A DNA stretch of 64,000 bases from Cercophora sp. LCS_1 (GCA_036250225.1 JAPZLL010000004.1:1178001-1242000), one strand, 5' to 3'. Positions 50,245 through 62,658 are shown, numbered from the stretch's first letter. Program-made: numbers and translations. The notes: generated by a model not told the origin, from the letters alone.

Positions 50245-51744
50245 TGTTTTTGGGGGCGATTTGGTGATGTCAGACTACGCAGAATTGGAGAAAGGGGGAA
50301 TGCCGTGTTGGGTTGGGATGATGTTCAGGGTGTTGAGGTGTTTGGGGAAGGTGCTTCCCAAGGGGCTGGAAACCTCCATGGCTTGGGGGATGGATATGCG
50401 TCTATGCGAAACGAGATCGGTCGGTTGCACATGACGACGCGGTGATTCCATTCAGGCTATTTGGGATGTGTTGCGGTTCTCCCTTTTCCCCTCTTTTGCT
50501 TGGCCCCAGGTCGTTGCTCGCCTGTGGGTTTCGTCGTGTTTTGGCGGGGTTATGGAGGGGTAGCTCTGGGGCTTGTTTCGCGCCGAGGAGCCGCATTCTC
50601 TCCACCTTTGACGACCTGTTGCCCGCGCCCACCGGAGGGAATTACCCACTCCCGACTTTTGCCTGTTTTTTTTTTCTGTCTCCAAATCCCTCTTTTTTCT
50701 GATGGAGAAGGACGGGGGTCATGGTAATGGGGATGTCGCAGGATGCGTTAGGTGCGGAATGTTCCACGAGTTCATGAAGGAGGGGGAAGAGCAGCGCCGT
50801 GGTGAATTGATACGTGTCCTGGGCTCCCGAGGAGAGACTCGATAGTCTCACAGTCTCGCCTTTGGTCCAGAAACAATCGTTCTGGGGATTGTGTCGCCAC
50901 TCTGATGAGCACAACTTTGCATACGGCCACCTTCTTGCAGTCACTGGCACAGGTCTCGCAAATAAAGGTTCCAAGGGTTTCTGGCGTTTTGTATCCCGAT
51001 TTTACCATCCTGGTTAAACCCAATACACTCTTCTCTTCATGCCGAGTTACCCGTCCGTCCGTCTCCTCTGGTGTGTAGGACCAGTCCCGGTTTTCCGGTC
51101 CTCGTAAAAAGACGCGTGGGTGCTCCCCTCAGAAGTCTGTGCGAGGGCTTCGGGTGTTGGGTAACAGTGGTGGAACATCACAGCCATGCCTGGTGGCTGA
51201 GTTGGGAGTATCTGTATTAGAGTTGAGACCTCCATTTCAACGAACCAGAACAGCTCCGACCTGGATGGCGCAACGGTATTCCGCTAGGGCCTATGATGGG
51301 TCATGTCTGGGGCGTAGACCTCCTTAGAGGCACTGGGTTCGACTCTCAGAGTTGAAAAAATGATCCACTTTTCACCGCAGACCCTCCTCCCTTCGGGGAG
51401 TAGAGGCTCGGCGTTGAATTTTTGTTTCTTTTTCAACCACCAAGTACAACATGAGTATTCTTTGGGCAGGTATGTCCTTCCATGGATCAAGAACGCCAGG
51501 CCAGATATTATTGGGCCACGAGATTCTTGCCATCTAGGATACATGGATGAAAGCTTTTCAATGAACAGAGTATTGGCAATGCCGCAAGACATCGAGAATC
51601 CCGAACGAAGTACGTGAAGGCATATTACAGGATAATTGGTGACAAGTATTGTACAATACAAAGGCAACTTGCTTCGGTGGTTCCAACACCACCCTCCCCG
51701 CCCGACCGCCCTCACTTGTCGGCAACTTCCCTGGCGCCCCCAGC
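50245..51744. other. Intergenic region, no protein gene recognised
   Basis: 1.5 kb. Open frames are short and compositionally random. The left 200 bp are the probable epimerase promoter. A tRNA-like stretch near 51236-51356 is listed separately. Confidence 0.5.
51236..51356 (+). other. tRNA-like stem-loop arrangement
   Basis: A textbook T-arm, CTGGG-TTCGACT-CTCAG, is followed by AGTTGAA. About 110 bp upstream TTCAACG could pair with it (6 of 7), and CCAG...CTGG could form a D-stem. However, the spacing is too long, the anticodon loop would have 11 nt and the variable region more than 40. It may be a relic, a highly unusual tRNA, or chance. Confidence 0.25.
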
Positions 51745-52482
51745 TCAAACAACAGTGGTGTTAGAGCAAGGGGTGCCTGTGTTGGCCGTGGCGAGGTGGA
51801 AAGCGTGCACTGCTTGACGAAAGTGGGTGTCGACCTGGGATTTCTGATTCGCAGCCTGTTGGCTGTACGATGTATTGGCCGGGAATACTGCCATCACCTG
51901 ATAGAGCAGGGCATCCACTACCCCAGCCGTCTCGTGAATAGCCGATAGAATACGGAACTCAGCCTGCTTATCGATGGCGATAAGAGTAGATGCGAAGAGC
52001 TCTCAGCATCCATCAGCTCAAAGGTCCCTAGACGAACTGTCTCCCAGGTCAGTTAACACTGCTGTGTAAGGACTCTAATAGTTCTCATTCATATGTATGA
52101 ATACGCCTCGTAGAGGCCCTGCTGATCTGCCTGGTTGCTAATCACCGGGGACCGAACCATGACCGAGACGCTGGACAGACACGAGTCTGAAATGTCACTG
52201 AACTCGTCCAGTATGTCCTGCAGACACACCGTCAATTGCGTGCTATTTTTGCTGAGCCGAGGCGTACAGTACCTGGAATGGGCCTAGATTGCGCAACGCG
52301 GTCACTGCATTGACAAGGTTCTTGAGATCAAAGGCCGTCCGAGCGAGTCCATTGCAACCAAGTTGGATCTCGAGTGGTGCGGCCATCGCTGCGTTGATAG
52401 GTAACACAGCAGCCCAGACTCCGAACACGGCCAACGAAATGGCCCGTACCCAGCCACCAAAAAGGGGTGACTGAACCCTCAT
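51745..52482 (-). CDS. Small secreted helical protein (HsbA/cell-wall mannoprotein-like)
   Basis: The start at 52482 gives a signal peptide (WVRAISLAVFGVWAAVLPIN, cleaved near AMAAP). Exon 1 ends at 52273; the intron 52218-52272 joins it to DILDEFSDISDSCLSSVSVM. A last coding stretch, reading LFASTLIAIDKQAEFRILSA and ending at the TGA 51745-51747 (NTGTPCSNTTVV), clearly belongs to the same protein. The junction between the second and third parts (about 52010-52110) is unresolved: the second frame reaches a TGA near 52090 and I find no splice pair that restores the phase. The amphipathic helices, few Cys and secreted nature recall hydrophobic-surface-binding (HsbA)/galactomannoprotein families. 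It could be intact with an unseen intron, or damaged. Confidence 0.5.
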
Positions 52483-53432
52483 TGCAAAGGGTTGATAAGA
52501 GGTGGGCTGAATAAACGAGTGGATGGGAGCAGACCGCAGTCCCGTGTAACGAGTGAGAACAGCAACAGTGCAGATCTGTTGCGCAAAAGACGTAAATATG
52601 GGAGGAGGCGGATGGAAAGGGAGTTGGGACTTGTTGGGCCGGAGCTCCGGGGGCAGCGGAGCAGCCGGAGACTTGGGAGCGTGACATCAAGCGATCAGAG
52701 AGAGGATTCTCGTCACATCCTCCCAAAGATGCCCCTGAATACGATACATGACTGACGCTTTGACACTGTCAAGATGTAAGATTTACGAGATAATCATGCT
52801 AAAGCCTCATCGAAAGTGGAGAATTGGAAGGCGATGACTGCAGCAGTTGAAGAGACGGCACCAGGCCCACGCTCGGGGATTTTCCTCAAATGGCGCAAGA
52901 GGTCGACCACAGAAAATAGACTTCAAGGTTTTGCAGCCTCCACTCGCTCCAGTTACTGTGATACGCGCCCGTGAAGGCGGTGGGGGTACCTTCCGGTGGT
53001 TGATACGTTCCCCACTGACCCTGTTGTGCGACTGACAGTGGAGAAGCTGCAGCAGTGCAGCTTCCCGACTGAGAGGACCAAAATAGCATATCATATCGTA
53101 TGATCCTTGCAAAGCGACATCTCGGGCGACACGCCGCCATGCCCGGCTGCCTGCAGTGACCCGTCCCCCTTGCGCGGCAAACCGCCATCACAGTCCTCCT
53201 TGACGCTGTCATGCTCGGGACCAGACAAGGCCACCGACTTGGCGCCGTGGATGTGGGCTATGACGCTGCTCATCCCCGCCCGTGAAGCCCAGCTCGACCG
53301 ACTCTTCCTGGTTCTGGCTGAGGGGTGGATCGTCCCTCGGACATCAGATGATGGCTGAGTGCCAGACTGGTCGAAAGGCCCTAATATGATAGTACTAGCC
53401 ATAATGCAGGGGAAGCAGCCCGAACAGTCTGC
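52483..53432. other. Intergenic region between divergent genes
   Basis: About 950 bp between the small secreted protein gene and the glucan synthase locus. No coding or RNA signal. Presumably promoters. Confidence 0.5.
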
Positions 53433-56400
53433 ATGTGGCTCGTCACGACCCTCATGTACCCTTGGGTCGGGTCTTGGGGTGGTATCATAGGTATCGGAAG
53501 CCCCTGGCCGATATTCTATCTCCATCACGCACTCCCACTTGGACCCCCGTTTGTCTCCATTCGCTCGCTTGTGTTCCCATCCCTGATCTGTGTTTCCATC
53601 TCTAAATTTCAAGCTTCTCACTCGTTTCTTTCCCTTTGTTTGCAGTGCTTGGTCTGTCACTACCATATTTTCCAGAGTATGAAGACTACAATCTCAACGA
53701 GAACAGATCGGCTACCTCTCCTCTGGAATACTGGGGAGAATGGCCGGATCATGAGTTCCACCCATCACCAGAAAACTGGCGCATGCCATTCTACTCGCTT
53801 TTTCTCGACAGATTCGTCAATGGAGATCCATCGAACGACAACATCAACGGAACGGCATTCGAGGTTGACATGCTTTCCACCCAACTTCGAGCCGGCGGTG
53901 ACATCAGCGGACTGGTAGATACACTTGATTATCTTCAGGGGATGGGAATCAAGGTACAACCGCTGCGCCTAAACGTCGTATACCTTTCTGACAAGAATGC
54001 CCAGGCCGTATACATTGCCGGGAGCCCCTTTATCAACCAGCCGCGGTCTGCAGACAGCTTCAGCCCTCTCGACTTGACACTATTGGACCAACACTTCGGA
54101 ACAATCAACGCATGGCGTCATGCTATCGACCAGATTCACCGCCGTGGGATGTACGTCATCCTGGAGAACACCATGTCGACTATGGGTGATCTCATCGGCT
54201 TTGAGGGTTACCTGAACACGACGACCCCTTTCAGCTTCACGGAGCACAAGGCGATCTAGAAGTCCCCTAGGCGGTACTAGGACTTCCACGTTGGTGAAGA
54301 CAGGGCCGATTGCGATTATCCTCGATTCTGGGATGAGCACGGGGAACCTGTCGGAGACAATGTGACGACTTTGATGAGTAGCTCAGGCTGCCTCAACAGC
54401 GATTTTGATCAGGTGTATTTCCTTCTCCCCATGTGAAGGTTCTTACTCACACGAACGAACAGTACGGAGATGTCGAGTCCTTTGGCAAATATCCAGAGTG
54501 GCAAAAGCAGCTCAGCAAGTTCGGCTTTGTTCAAGACCGCCTCCGTGAATGGCAACCAAGTGTTCTCGACAAGATCAAACGATTCTCGTGCATGACAATA
54601 GCATCTCTCGACATTGACGGCTTCCGCATCGACAAGGCCCTTACGATTACCGTTGATGCCCAGGCAGACTGGTCAGACCACATGCGTGATTGCGCTAGGC
54701 GCTTCAGCAAGACCAACTTCTTCATCCCGGGTGAAATTGTCGGACACAATGCCCTTGGAGCGCTGTATTATGGTCGAGGCATGGAGCCAAGGATGTTCGC
54801 CGACACGGTCGAGGAGGGTTTCAACGCGACGAACGAAACTAGCCCATCTACGCACATCAGAACCAGCCACGCTCTTGACTCGGCCTGTTTCCACTACTCT
54901 GCATATCGAGCATTGACGCGCTTCCTTGGAATCGACGGAGTTTACGGAGCCAATATGGACACTCGCATCAACTGGGCCGAGGGGTGGCAAGACATGTTGG
55001 GGACAAACGACTTCATCAACGCCAACACTGGAAAGTTTGACCCGCGCCATATGTTTGGCGTCTCGAACCAGGATGTTTTCCGGTGGCCCTCCATTATCAA
55101 TGGCACCCACAAGTATCTGGTTGGTGCCTTCATCACGTCCCTGCTCCTTCCCGGCATCCCAATCGTGAACTGGGGCGAGGAGCAAGCCTTTTACGTTTTG
55201 GAGAACATCGCTGGCAACTACTTGTACGGACGGCAGCCAATGACCTCAACCGTCGCGTGGGAGTTGCACGGTTGTTACAAGGTCGGCTCTGAAAAGTACT
55301 TCAACTTTCCTTTGGATGCCGCTCTTTACGGTTGCGACGACCCAAATGTCAGCCTCGATCATCGAGACCCATCTCATCCCATCCGAGCCATCATCAAGAG
55401 ATTCTTAGGGCTGAGATCGACCTACCCGGCTCTCAACGACGGGTTCGATATGTTTCAGCTGTCCAACCACACCCACTGGATCGTACTTCCTGGCTCGGAG
55501 GGTACGGGCACTGAAATGGGTCTTTGGAGCAGTGTTCGGATGAGCCACAAGGGGCTTCAGGACTTTTCCGGTGTGCCTCACGGCACACTCGAGTCCTCAT
55601 CAAAAGCTATTGATGATGGGGGCGCTGGTTTGGTCTACGGGTGCATCTCTGGGATTCAAAAGTTTCCTCCTTGGGGATTCAAGGCGTTTGTCCTCAAAGA
55701 AAGCTGGGTTACGCCCTCTCCGACCATCACCAAGTTCCTCCCCGGTCATGACTATCGACTCGAGTCGTCGGATGAGGGCCCGACATCCGTGGAGATTGCA
55801 TTCCAGTTCTCCACGGAGATGGACTGTGACTCGGTGCTCAACTCGATTGAAATCACATCCAACAGCGTTGGCAAGACTACTGCCACGCTGAACAGAAACT
55901 CGGTACGATGCAGACGCCTCAGTCCTAGTAAAGACAACCTTCAGTACGTTGCCCAAACACCATCTACTTGGGAGGTTGCAGCCACCATCAACGACATCCC
56001 CGACGGAGTGCGCCGGATCACGGTTAGAAATGCAACAGACAGTTCCAAAACGCTTGTCACGGGCTCGGTAGACCACTTCCTTCTCAGGGTCGGGAAACCC
56101 GACAATCCTGTCATCTTCCCGAGGCACGCCAACTACACCCAGGGCTTCGCCAAGGAACGGGACGGAAAGGTCTACGTTCGACACAAGGCTGCCGGCGCAA
56201 CACAGCTCCGTTGTTCCCAGACGTGGGGCTCATCGTGGACTCCGTGGCTCAATTACACCGGCGAGGAGTTTGAGATGCCACCCAAGAATTGGACTGGAAC
56301 CAGCCTCCAACAGTGGGCTGGTGAGCATGTGGTTTGCCAGTATTACAGCAAACTCGCTGGAAGCAGCCACCATCAGCAAGAGGGCGACGTATCGAACTCA

Positions 56401-59400
56401 ACTCGCCGGTTTCCGCATCTTTTTGTCAATGGTCACTTCAATGCTTTCGGTTTCGATTCCGGTATTCCCAACCAGATGGCGCAGATCTCCAACAATGGCA
56501 ATACTACCTGGTGGATCGAGGTGATGGCTGAGTGGCCGACAGCTGTGCAATTCAACGTGTGGGGTCTCAATCCCGACGGTCTTCCCGATCAGACTTCTTT
56601 GTTCGGCGACGTCAACTTTGACTTCGTTCTCGACAGGCTTCCTCCTGGCTCGCTGAGGCAGAACGTGGTCAATGTCACCAAGTCTCCCCCTGCACCGTTC
56701 CTAGGCTGGCGCTTCGAAGTCGACGACGCGACGATGAAGTACAACATGCTACCGGCCGGGAGCGTATCACGCCAGATCGCTATTTTCTCTCTGATGTGGA
56801 TTGTCCCGCTTCTGGCAGGCTGGGTGGTCGTGCTCATTTTCACGGGCTCGTTCTACAAGGTCAAACACATCTCCGGGGTGGCCAGGACGCAGGGTCTCTC
56901 GGGGAAACTTCGCCAGGTGTTTGAAATGAAGGCGAAGAGTCGCCCGCATGAACCGGATTCATCCTCGTCTGGTGATGAAACCCGTCCTGGAACTGCAGCC
57001 ACGCATATAAATACCAATGGTGGGCTGCTTGACATGGAGATTGGCGCGCCCAGGAAGAAGGTTCTGATCGCTACCATGGAGTACGACATTGAGGATTGGG
57101 CAATCAAAATCAATATTGGTGGGCTCGGTGTCATGGCACAGCTCATGGGCAAAGCTCTGGGACACCTGGATATTATCTGGGTTGTTCCCTGCGTGGGCGG
57201 CCTCCAGAGCCAGCATCCGAACGGATATCCCGTCGATCAACCAGCCGAACCAATGGTCATCACTGTGATTGGATCCAAGTACACGGTCGAGGTGCAGTAT
57301 CACAAACTACGCAACATTACATACGTGCTGGTGGACGCGCCCATCTTTCGTCTTCAAGCACCATCAGGGCCTTACCCAGACAGGATGGACAATCTAGACA
57401 GCGCAATCTACTACTCGGCCTGGAATCAGTGCATCGCCGAGACTCTCAAGCGCTTCAACCCCGATATCTATCACATCAACGACTTCCACGGAGCTCTCGC
57501 GCCATTGTACCTTCTTCCACAAGTGATTCCTTGTTGCTTGTCTCTCCACAACGCCGAATTTCAAGGCATGTGGAGCGTCGGGAACAAGGAAGAGAAGGAT
57601 GAAGTTTGCAAGGTGTTCAACCTCAACCACAAAGTCGTGGAGCGCTTTGTCCAGTTTGGCGAGGTCTTCAATCTTCTTCATGCCGGGGCGAGTTACCTCC
57701 GAGAGTTTCAGCACGGATTTGGGGCTGTAGGTGTGTCCAAAAAGTACGGGAAAAGGTCATTCGCTCGCTACCCAATTTTCTGGGGACTCTCCAAGATTGG
57801 TTCCCTTCCGAATCCCGACCCCTCTGATACAGCCGACTGGTCCCCGGAGCTTGAAGCGGCCTCTAATACCGGAAAGATCGAGATCGATGCCGAGTTTGAA
57901 TCCAGTCGTGCCGAGCTGCGTCGCCAGGCCCAGGAATGGGCTGGTCTGGAGCAAAACGCTGATGCCCAATTGTTCGTCTTTGTGGGTCGGTGGTCGATGC
58001 AAAAAGGTGTTGATCTCATCGCCGACGTCTTCCCTTCGACCTTGGAACACAATCCAACCGTCCAGTTGATTGCGATTGGTCCGGTCATTGACTTGTATGG
58101 AAAGTTGGCGGCCATCAAGTTGCATCGACTGATGGAGCAATATCCTGGTCGTGTTTACTCAAAACCAGAGTTTACACAATTGCCACCCTACATCTTCAGT
58201 GGCGCTGAGTTTGCTCTGATTCCTTCCAGAGACGAGCCGTTTGGTCTTGTTGCGGTAGAATTTGGCAAGAAAGGAGCGCTCGGCGTGGGTGCACGAGTTG
58301 GTTTGTGGCCCCCTCCAAAGCGTTGTTTACTTACCCCTGAGGCACAAGCTAACATCACGTAGGTGGTCTGGGCAACATGCCTGGCTGGTACTACACCGTC
58401 GAGTCAACTCCGGCAAAGCATCTCATCAGTCAGTTCAAAGATGCTATCCAAGGTGCCCTCGCATCCGACAATGAAACGCGCGCCAAGATGAGAGCCGTGT
58501 CTGCGAAACTGCGCTTTCCTGTTGCACGATGGGTTGAGGAAATTGAGGATCTTCACAGCACTTCGATTCGGAAGTCCGAGAAACATTGGGACAGGCCATC
58601 GCATTTGCAGCTTTCTAAATTTCGCCTTTCCCGTCTAGCTTCCCCGACTCCACCCGACACACTTGACGGGCGGCTAGTCACGCCAACTACATTCCTTTCA
58701 CCTGAATACACCCCAGTCCCCCCAGCAAGCCCTCGGCACGAATTGGATGGCTGGCCACTTGCTCCGCCTGTGCTGGCTCATAAAAAGGGGTTCTCGAGTG
58801 TGTCGGTCGAGTCCATCACCAAGGGCAGACAAGATTTGCGAGTTTTTCTCACTTGAAACTCTGAAGGCCTTCCAACTAACGCTGTCCGTAGTGCACTGCA
58901 GAAAGTCGACCCCTTTTTTACTGACGCCGACGGCGAATACACCGAGGAGTTTACCAAGAAGCTGGCGAGCCTCGACCCAAGGAATTCCGAGACTGAGACC
59001 TGCATTGGGCAGTTCTTGGCTCGGTCCGAGAAGAAGTGGTTCGAGGATTACAAGTGTCAAACTTGGTTTGGGTTCCTCCTCTCGCAATGCGTCCAAGATG
59101 TCTCTCGTAATGGACCGTCCCCATCTCCAGCTCCGCCCCGGACTTCGCGCTTCCTGGGGATTCCAACTCGGCCCCACAGCCCTTACACGCCCAGCGTTGT
59201 TTCATCCTTGTATTCTGAGGATGGTGAAGCTCGCCGAGAACCGACTCTTGCGCACCCGAACGTCTCGACATGCGAGGCCCCAGACAGCCCAGTGCCCTCT
59301 CAGGTCCTAACATCACCGCTGCAGAAGTTTATGCTTCGTAAGCTCTTTGGCTGGCCTGTGTACACCATTATCTTGGCACTGGGGCAGATTCTGGGGGCCA

Positions 59401-60725
59401 GCTCGTACCAGATTTCCCTTCTCAACGACGAGCAAGGCCAGACGGCCAGCATGCTCTACACCATTGCCAGCATCTATGCGGCATCGCCAGTCTTGTGGTG
59501 GGTGGCCTTTCGCCGCCTCCCTTCAGTCTGGGTTTTGTCGACACCATTCGCTGTATATGGGGTTGCCTTTCTCTTTGTTGGCATTGCTCCGTTTGCGTCA
59601 AGCACTTTTGCTCGTGGATGGTTACAGAAGGTCGCTTCAGGCGTGTACGCTGCCGCGTCTTCCAGTGGATCAATGTACTTTGCTCTCAACTTTGGCGATG
59701 AAGGTTAGTATCGCACTGTCTCCCATGACCAGTGCCCGCTAACCGGTTGAAGGTGGTGCTCCTATCCACACATGGATCATCCGCGCTTGCGCCGTGCAAG
59801 GGATTCAGCAGATTTATATCAGTGGATTGTGGTATTAGGGCTCACTTCTGGCCTCGTACGACAGCAACGGCATCCCTGCAGCCAGAGCATCAGATATCGT
59901 CATCAGCTCCATCTGCTTCCCCGCTGCGGCTTTCCTTATTGGTCTGGAGGCCCTGGTATTCTTCGGTTTGCCAGAATACTACCGCCAAACGCCTGGATCG
60001 ATCCCATCCTTTTTCAAGTCAATCTTCCGTCGCAGGCTGATCATCGTATGTTTCCTTCTGACATTTGCTCCCAATATGCTGACTCCTTCCAGTGCTTTCT
60101 CGTCGCCGTCGTAGTTCAGAACTACTGGTTTTCCTCCGTTTACGGCCGTTCCTGGCGGTTCCTCTGGACGACGTCGCACGCTCCTACATGGCAGATTCTC
60201 CTTCTGGTCGTCTTCTTCTTTGGCATCGTCTGGGTTGCCCTCTTCTCACAGCTCGCCCACCTCTCACGCGAACACAGCTGGATCTTCCCGGTTCTCGCCA
60301 TCGGTCTTGGTGCATCCCGCTGGGCACAAACTTTTTGGGGCATCTCGGGCGTGGGAACTTCTCTCCCTTGGGCCATTGGTGGTTCACCAGCTGGCGGCGC
60401 CCTCGTGTCCCGCGCGTTGTGGCTCTGGCTCGGCGTTTTGGATGCACTGCAAGGGACCGGTGTCGGTATGATGCTGTTGCAGACGACGACGAGGTTCCAC
60501 AACAACTTTGCCTTGGTTGCAGCACAGGTACTCGGTTCGATCGCGACAATATTGGGGCGGGCAACAGCACCCAACGCTGTGGGCCCGGGACCGGTGTTCC
60601 CTAATCTTGCACTGAGCCTGGAGGGGCTGGGGAATGCGTCATTTTGGGTCTGTTTATTGATGCAGATTGCTATTTGCGTGGCGTTTGTAACATTCTTCAG
60701 GAAGGAGCAGTTGAGTAAGCCGTGA
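53433..60725 (+). pseudogene. ags1: Cell wall alpha-1,3-glucan synthase (AGS1-type), three in-frame stops
   Basis: AGS makes cell wall alpha-1,3-glucan at the plasma membrane. All domains are here in order. The extracellular GH13 amylase-like domain starts DYNLNENRSATSPLEYWGEW and has ASLDIDGFRIDKA. A TM helix (WIVPLLAGWVVVLIF) follows, then a cytosolic GT5 synthase domain (KINIGGLGVMAQLMGKALGH; FVGRWSMQKGVDLI). Last is a multi-TM export domain (FWGISGVGTSLPWAIGGSPA). Introns: 53954-54004, 54413-54462, 58301-58362, 58842-58901, 59704-59752, 60046-60092; exon 2 starts at 53646. Exon 1 (tentatively from 53433) is uncertain. TAG stops at 54257-54259 (family Trp), 54278-54280 and 59836-59838 (LWY-stop-GS where relatives have LWYWGS) interrupt an otherwise perfect frame of about 2,350 codons. 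No intron can remove them. Either inactivated recently or affected by sequence errors. Confidence 0.85.
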
Positions 60726-61941
60726 TTTGTCGACGGTGTGTCAAGAGGAGGGTCGGTGTTCATAGACACATGGGCGTTTCCGGTGGTTCCGGAGGTCTGT
60801 TGCTTCGAGGAGGGGTTAGAACATAGATACGGGATACAGGACTAGAGTAGATCTTAATGTTTTATATGTCAGGCATGGGCTCAAGCACTGCTCTGGTCCA
60901 GCCATTGAAATTGTTGGTATCGGGGTTGGCACTCTCCAAGTCAGTCTTCCCCGGTCCGGTGGGCACCGAGCTTGCCCCCTTTGCTACCTACCACCAAAGC
61001 GCGAATGCCCGTGACCTGGTGGGGCAAACCTTCATCTGGCTGTCATTACCCCTGAAATGTTCAACACGAGGGATACCCTTCATGCAGCTTCCCCCACGAC
61101 CTGCATCCCATCAGACTGCCGACAAATATCGCAATACCAGATCATGAAATGTGCGAAGGATCTGGGAGTCGAGCACGTGACCCCACAAGACGCGCAAACA
61201 GGCTGAGTTGTGCCCTGGTTATGTCGTTGTCGGGGCATTGCGCACGGACAACACGATCCCCGTTCCCCGCGAAGGAATGTTGCGTGGGGCGCGATGCTTG
61301 GGCCAGCTTGGGCCAGCATGCAGCACTGTGATTGCTTCGGCTTTTCGGGGTCTCCGCGTTTCCCCCCGTTAGACTGCCCCATTTCCCCAGACTTTGGCGT
61401 ATCCAGGCTCCCTTGGTTAGCGACGACGCGTGACCAGCCAAGCAGGCGAGAGGGGTCAACGGAGTCGAAGCAATCGAAAAAAGGGGGCGTGTATGTGTGC
61501 AACGGCAAAGTTGGGGTGATGTTCTCTTTTTTGACAGCTCTCCAACAAAGCTCCGACGAAAGCTTCAATTGATGCATGTCGAGCTGTCCCTCCCTTTCGC
61601 CGGCGGCAGAGCTTGGGGGGGGGGGCGGATGGGCTGCACCACAATTTCCAAGGTGCTTGCGTCCGGGGGTGCCTCCTGCCCGAAACAGGACGGGACAGGT
61701 ATCACATACAACCATCCCCCCGCGTATGCGATCACAGCAACTGTCCGGGCTGGCAAAGGCGATTGGCGAATGAGGCCGTCGCTTTAAATGCAGCACCCGG
61801 CCACACCTCACCCGCTCGCACATTTCTTCCCCTCTCTTCCGTCCTGACTCGTTCTCCTTTCATCCATCCAACCTCATCCCATCCCATCCACACCCATCCA
61901 TCCAGTCCATCCTTTTTGTTTTGCTTTCATTTTGCTTTCAA
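60726..61941. other. Intergenic region upstream of atp9
   Basis: 1.2 kb with no coding signal. It contains a run of 11 G at 61615-61625 and a tandem 10-bp repeat (cttgggccag) at about 61298-61318. The 140 bp before atp9 are strongly pyrimidine-rich (CT and CATC repeats), as in highly expressed fungal genes. Confidence 0.55.
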
Positions 61942-62658
61942 AATGTTTGCATCGAGCAGGACCATCGGCGCTGCTGCCCGCTTGGGCTCCAAGCAGCCTT
62001 CCCGTCTGCTGTCGACGTCGCAGGGTACGTTCAATTGAGCCCGCCGACAGCTTCCCTTCCATTGCTTCTGTGACGCGTTATTTATTGTCCTGTGTTCGAA
62101 CAGCTCGCATCCCCAGCTCCATCATGTCGGCGACACGCCAGCCCGTGAGCCGCAACGGGCTCATCCTCAGCAGCGCCCGCAACACCCTCGCCTCTGGAGG
62201 CCTGGTTCGCAGCGCCATGCAGTCGCGAGGTGTCGTCGTCGAGTCGACGACTGCCGCCATCGTTGCCGCCGCCAAGATCCACGGCGCCGGTCTTGCCACC
62301 ATCGGCCTTGCTGGTGCTGGTGTCGGTATCGGTAACGTCTATGCCGCCCTCATCCAGGGTGTCGCACGCAACCCCGCAATGAGAGGTAAGCACAGTTGAC
62401 CTAACCTCTCCCTTCTCCCTTCTCCCCTGACCCGACCCGAACTCCCGTCACCGCCAATCACTGGCGAACACACACACACACACGCGCACACACACACACA
62501 AACGCACAACACGCACAATGCCCAGATAACTAACGTGGTCTTCTTCTTGTCCCATTGCAGGCCAACTCTTCTCGTTTGCCGTCCTGGGTTTCGCCCTTGC
62601 CGAAGCTACCGGCCTGTTCGCGCTCATGGTTGCCTTCCTCCTTCTCTACGGATACTAG
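61942..62658 (+). CDS. atp9: Mitochondrial ATP synthase subunit c/9 (proteolipid), nuclear-encoded
   Basis: Subunit c forms the proton-driven rotor ring of F0. Three exons (introns 62025-62103 and 62386-62560), about 152 residues. A long Arg/Ser/Ala-rich presequence (MFASSRTIGAAARLGSKQPS, then RLLSTSQARIPS and more to about MQSRG) targets the matrix. The mature part has two membrane helices: GAGLATIGLAGAGVGIGNVY with the Gly zipper, the polar loop ARNPAMRGQ, and FAVLGFALAEATGLFALMVA, which contains the essential carboxylate Glu. The sequence resembles the second type of atp9 gene known from Podospora (nuclear paralogues with different presequences) more than the classical Neurospora one. Intron 2 carries a CA microsatellite. 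Confidence 0.94.
62468..62519. repeat. CA-rich microsatellite in atp9 intron 2
   Basis: Interrupted (CA)n/(CG)n tract inside the second intron of atp9, likely length-polymorphic between strains. Confidence 0.8.

Noticed and set aside
54433..54462. Alternative start of the main AGS frame at 54433
   Set aside because: It lies inside a GT...AG intron (54413-54462) whose removal restores the family sequence around DFDQ/YGD.
53433..60725. Splitting the glucan synthase locus into three separate genes at the stop codons
   Set aside because: The parts are consecutive pieces of one AGS protein in one frame, with no start codon or promoter-like sequence after each stop.
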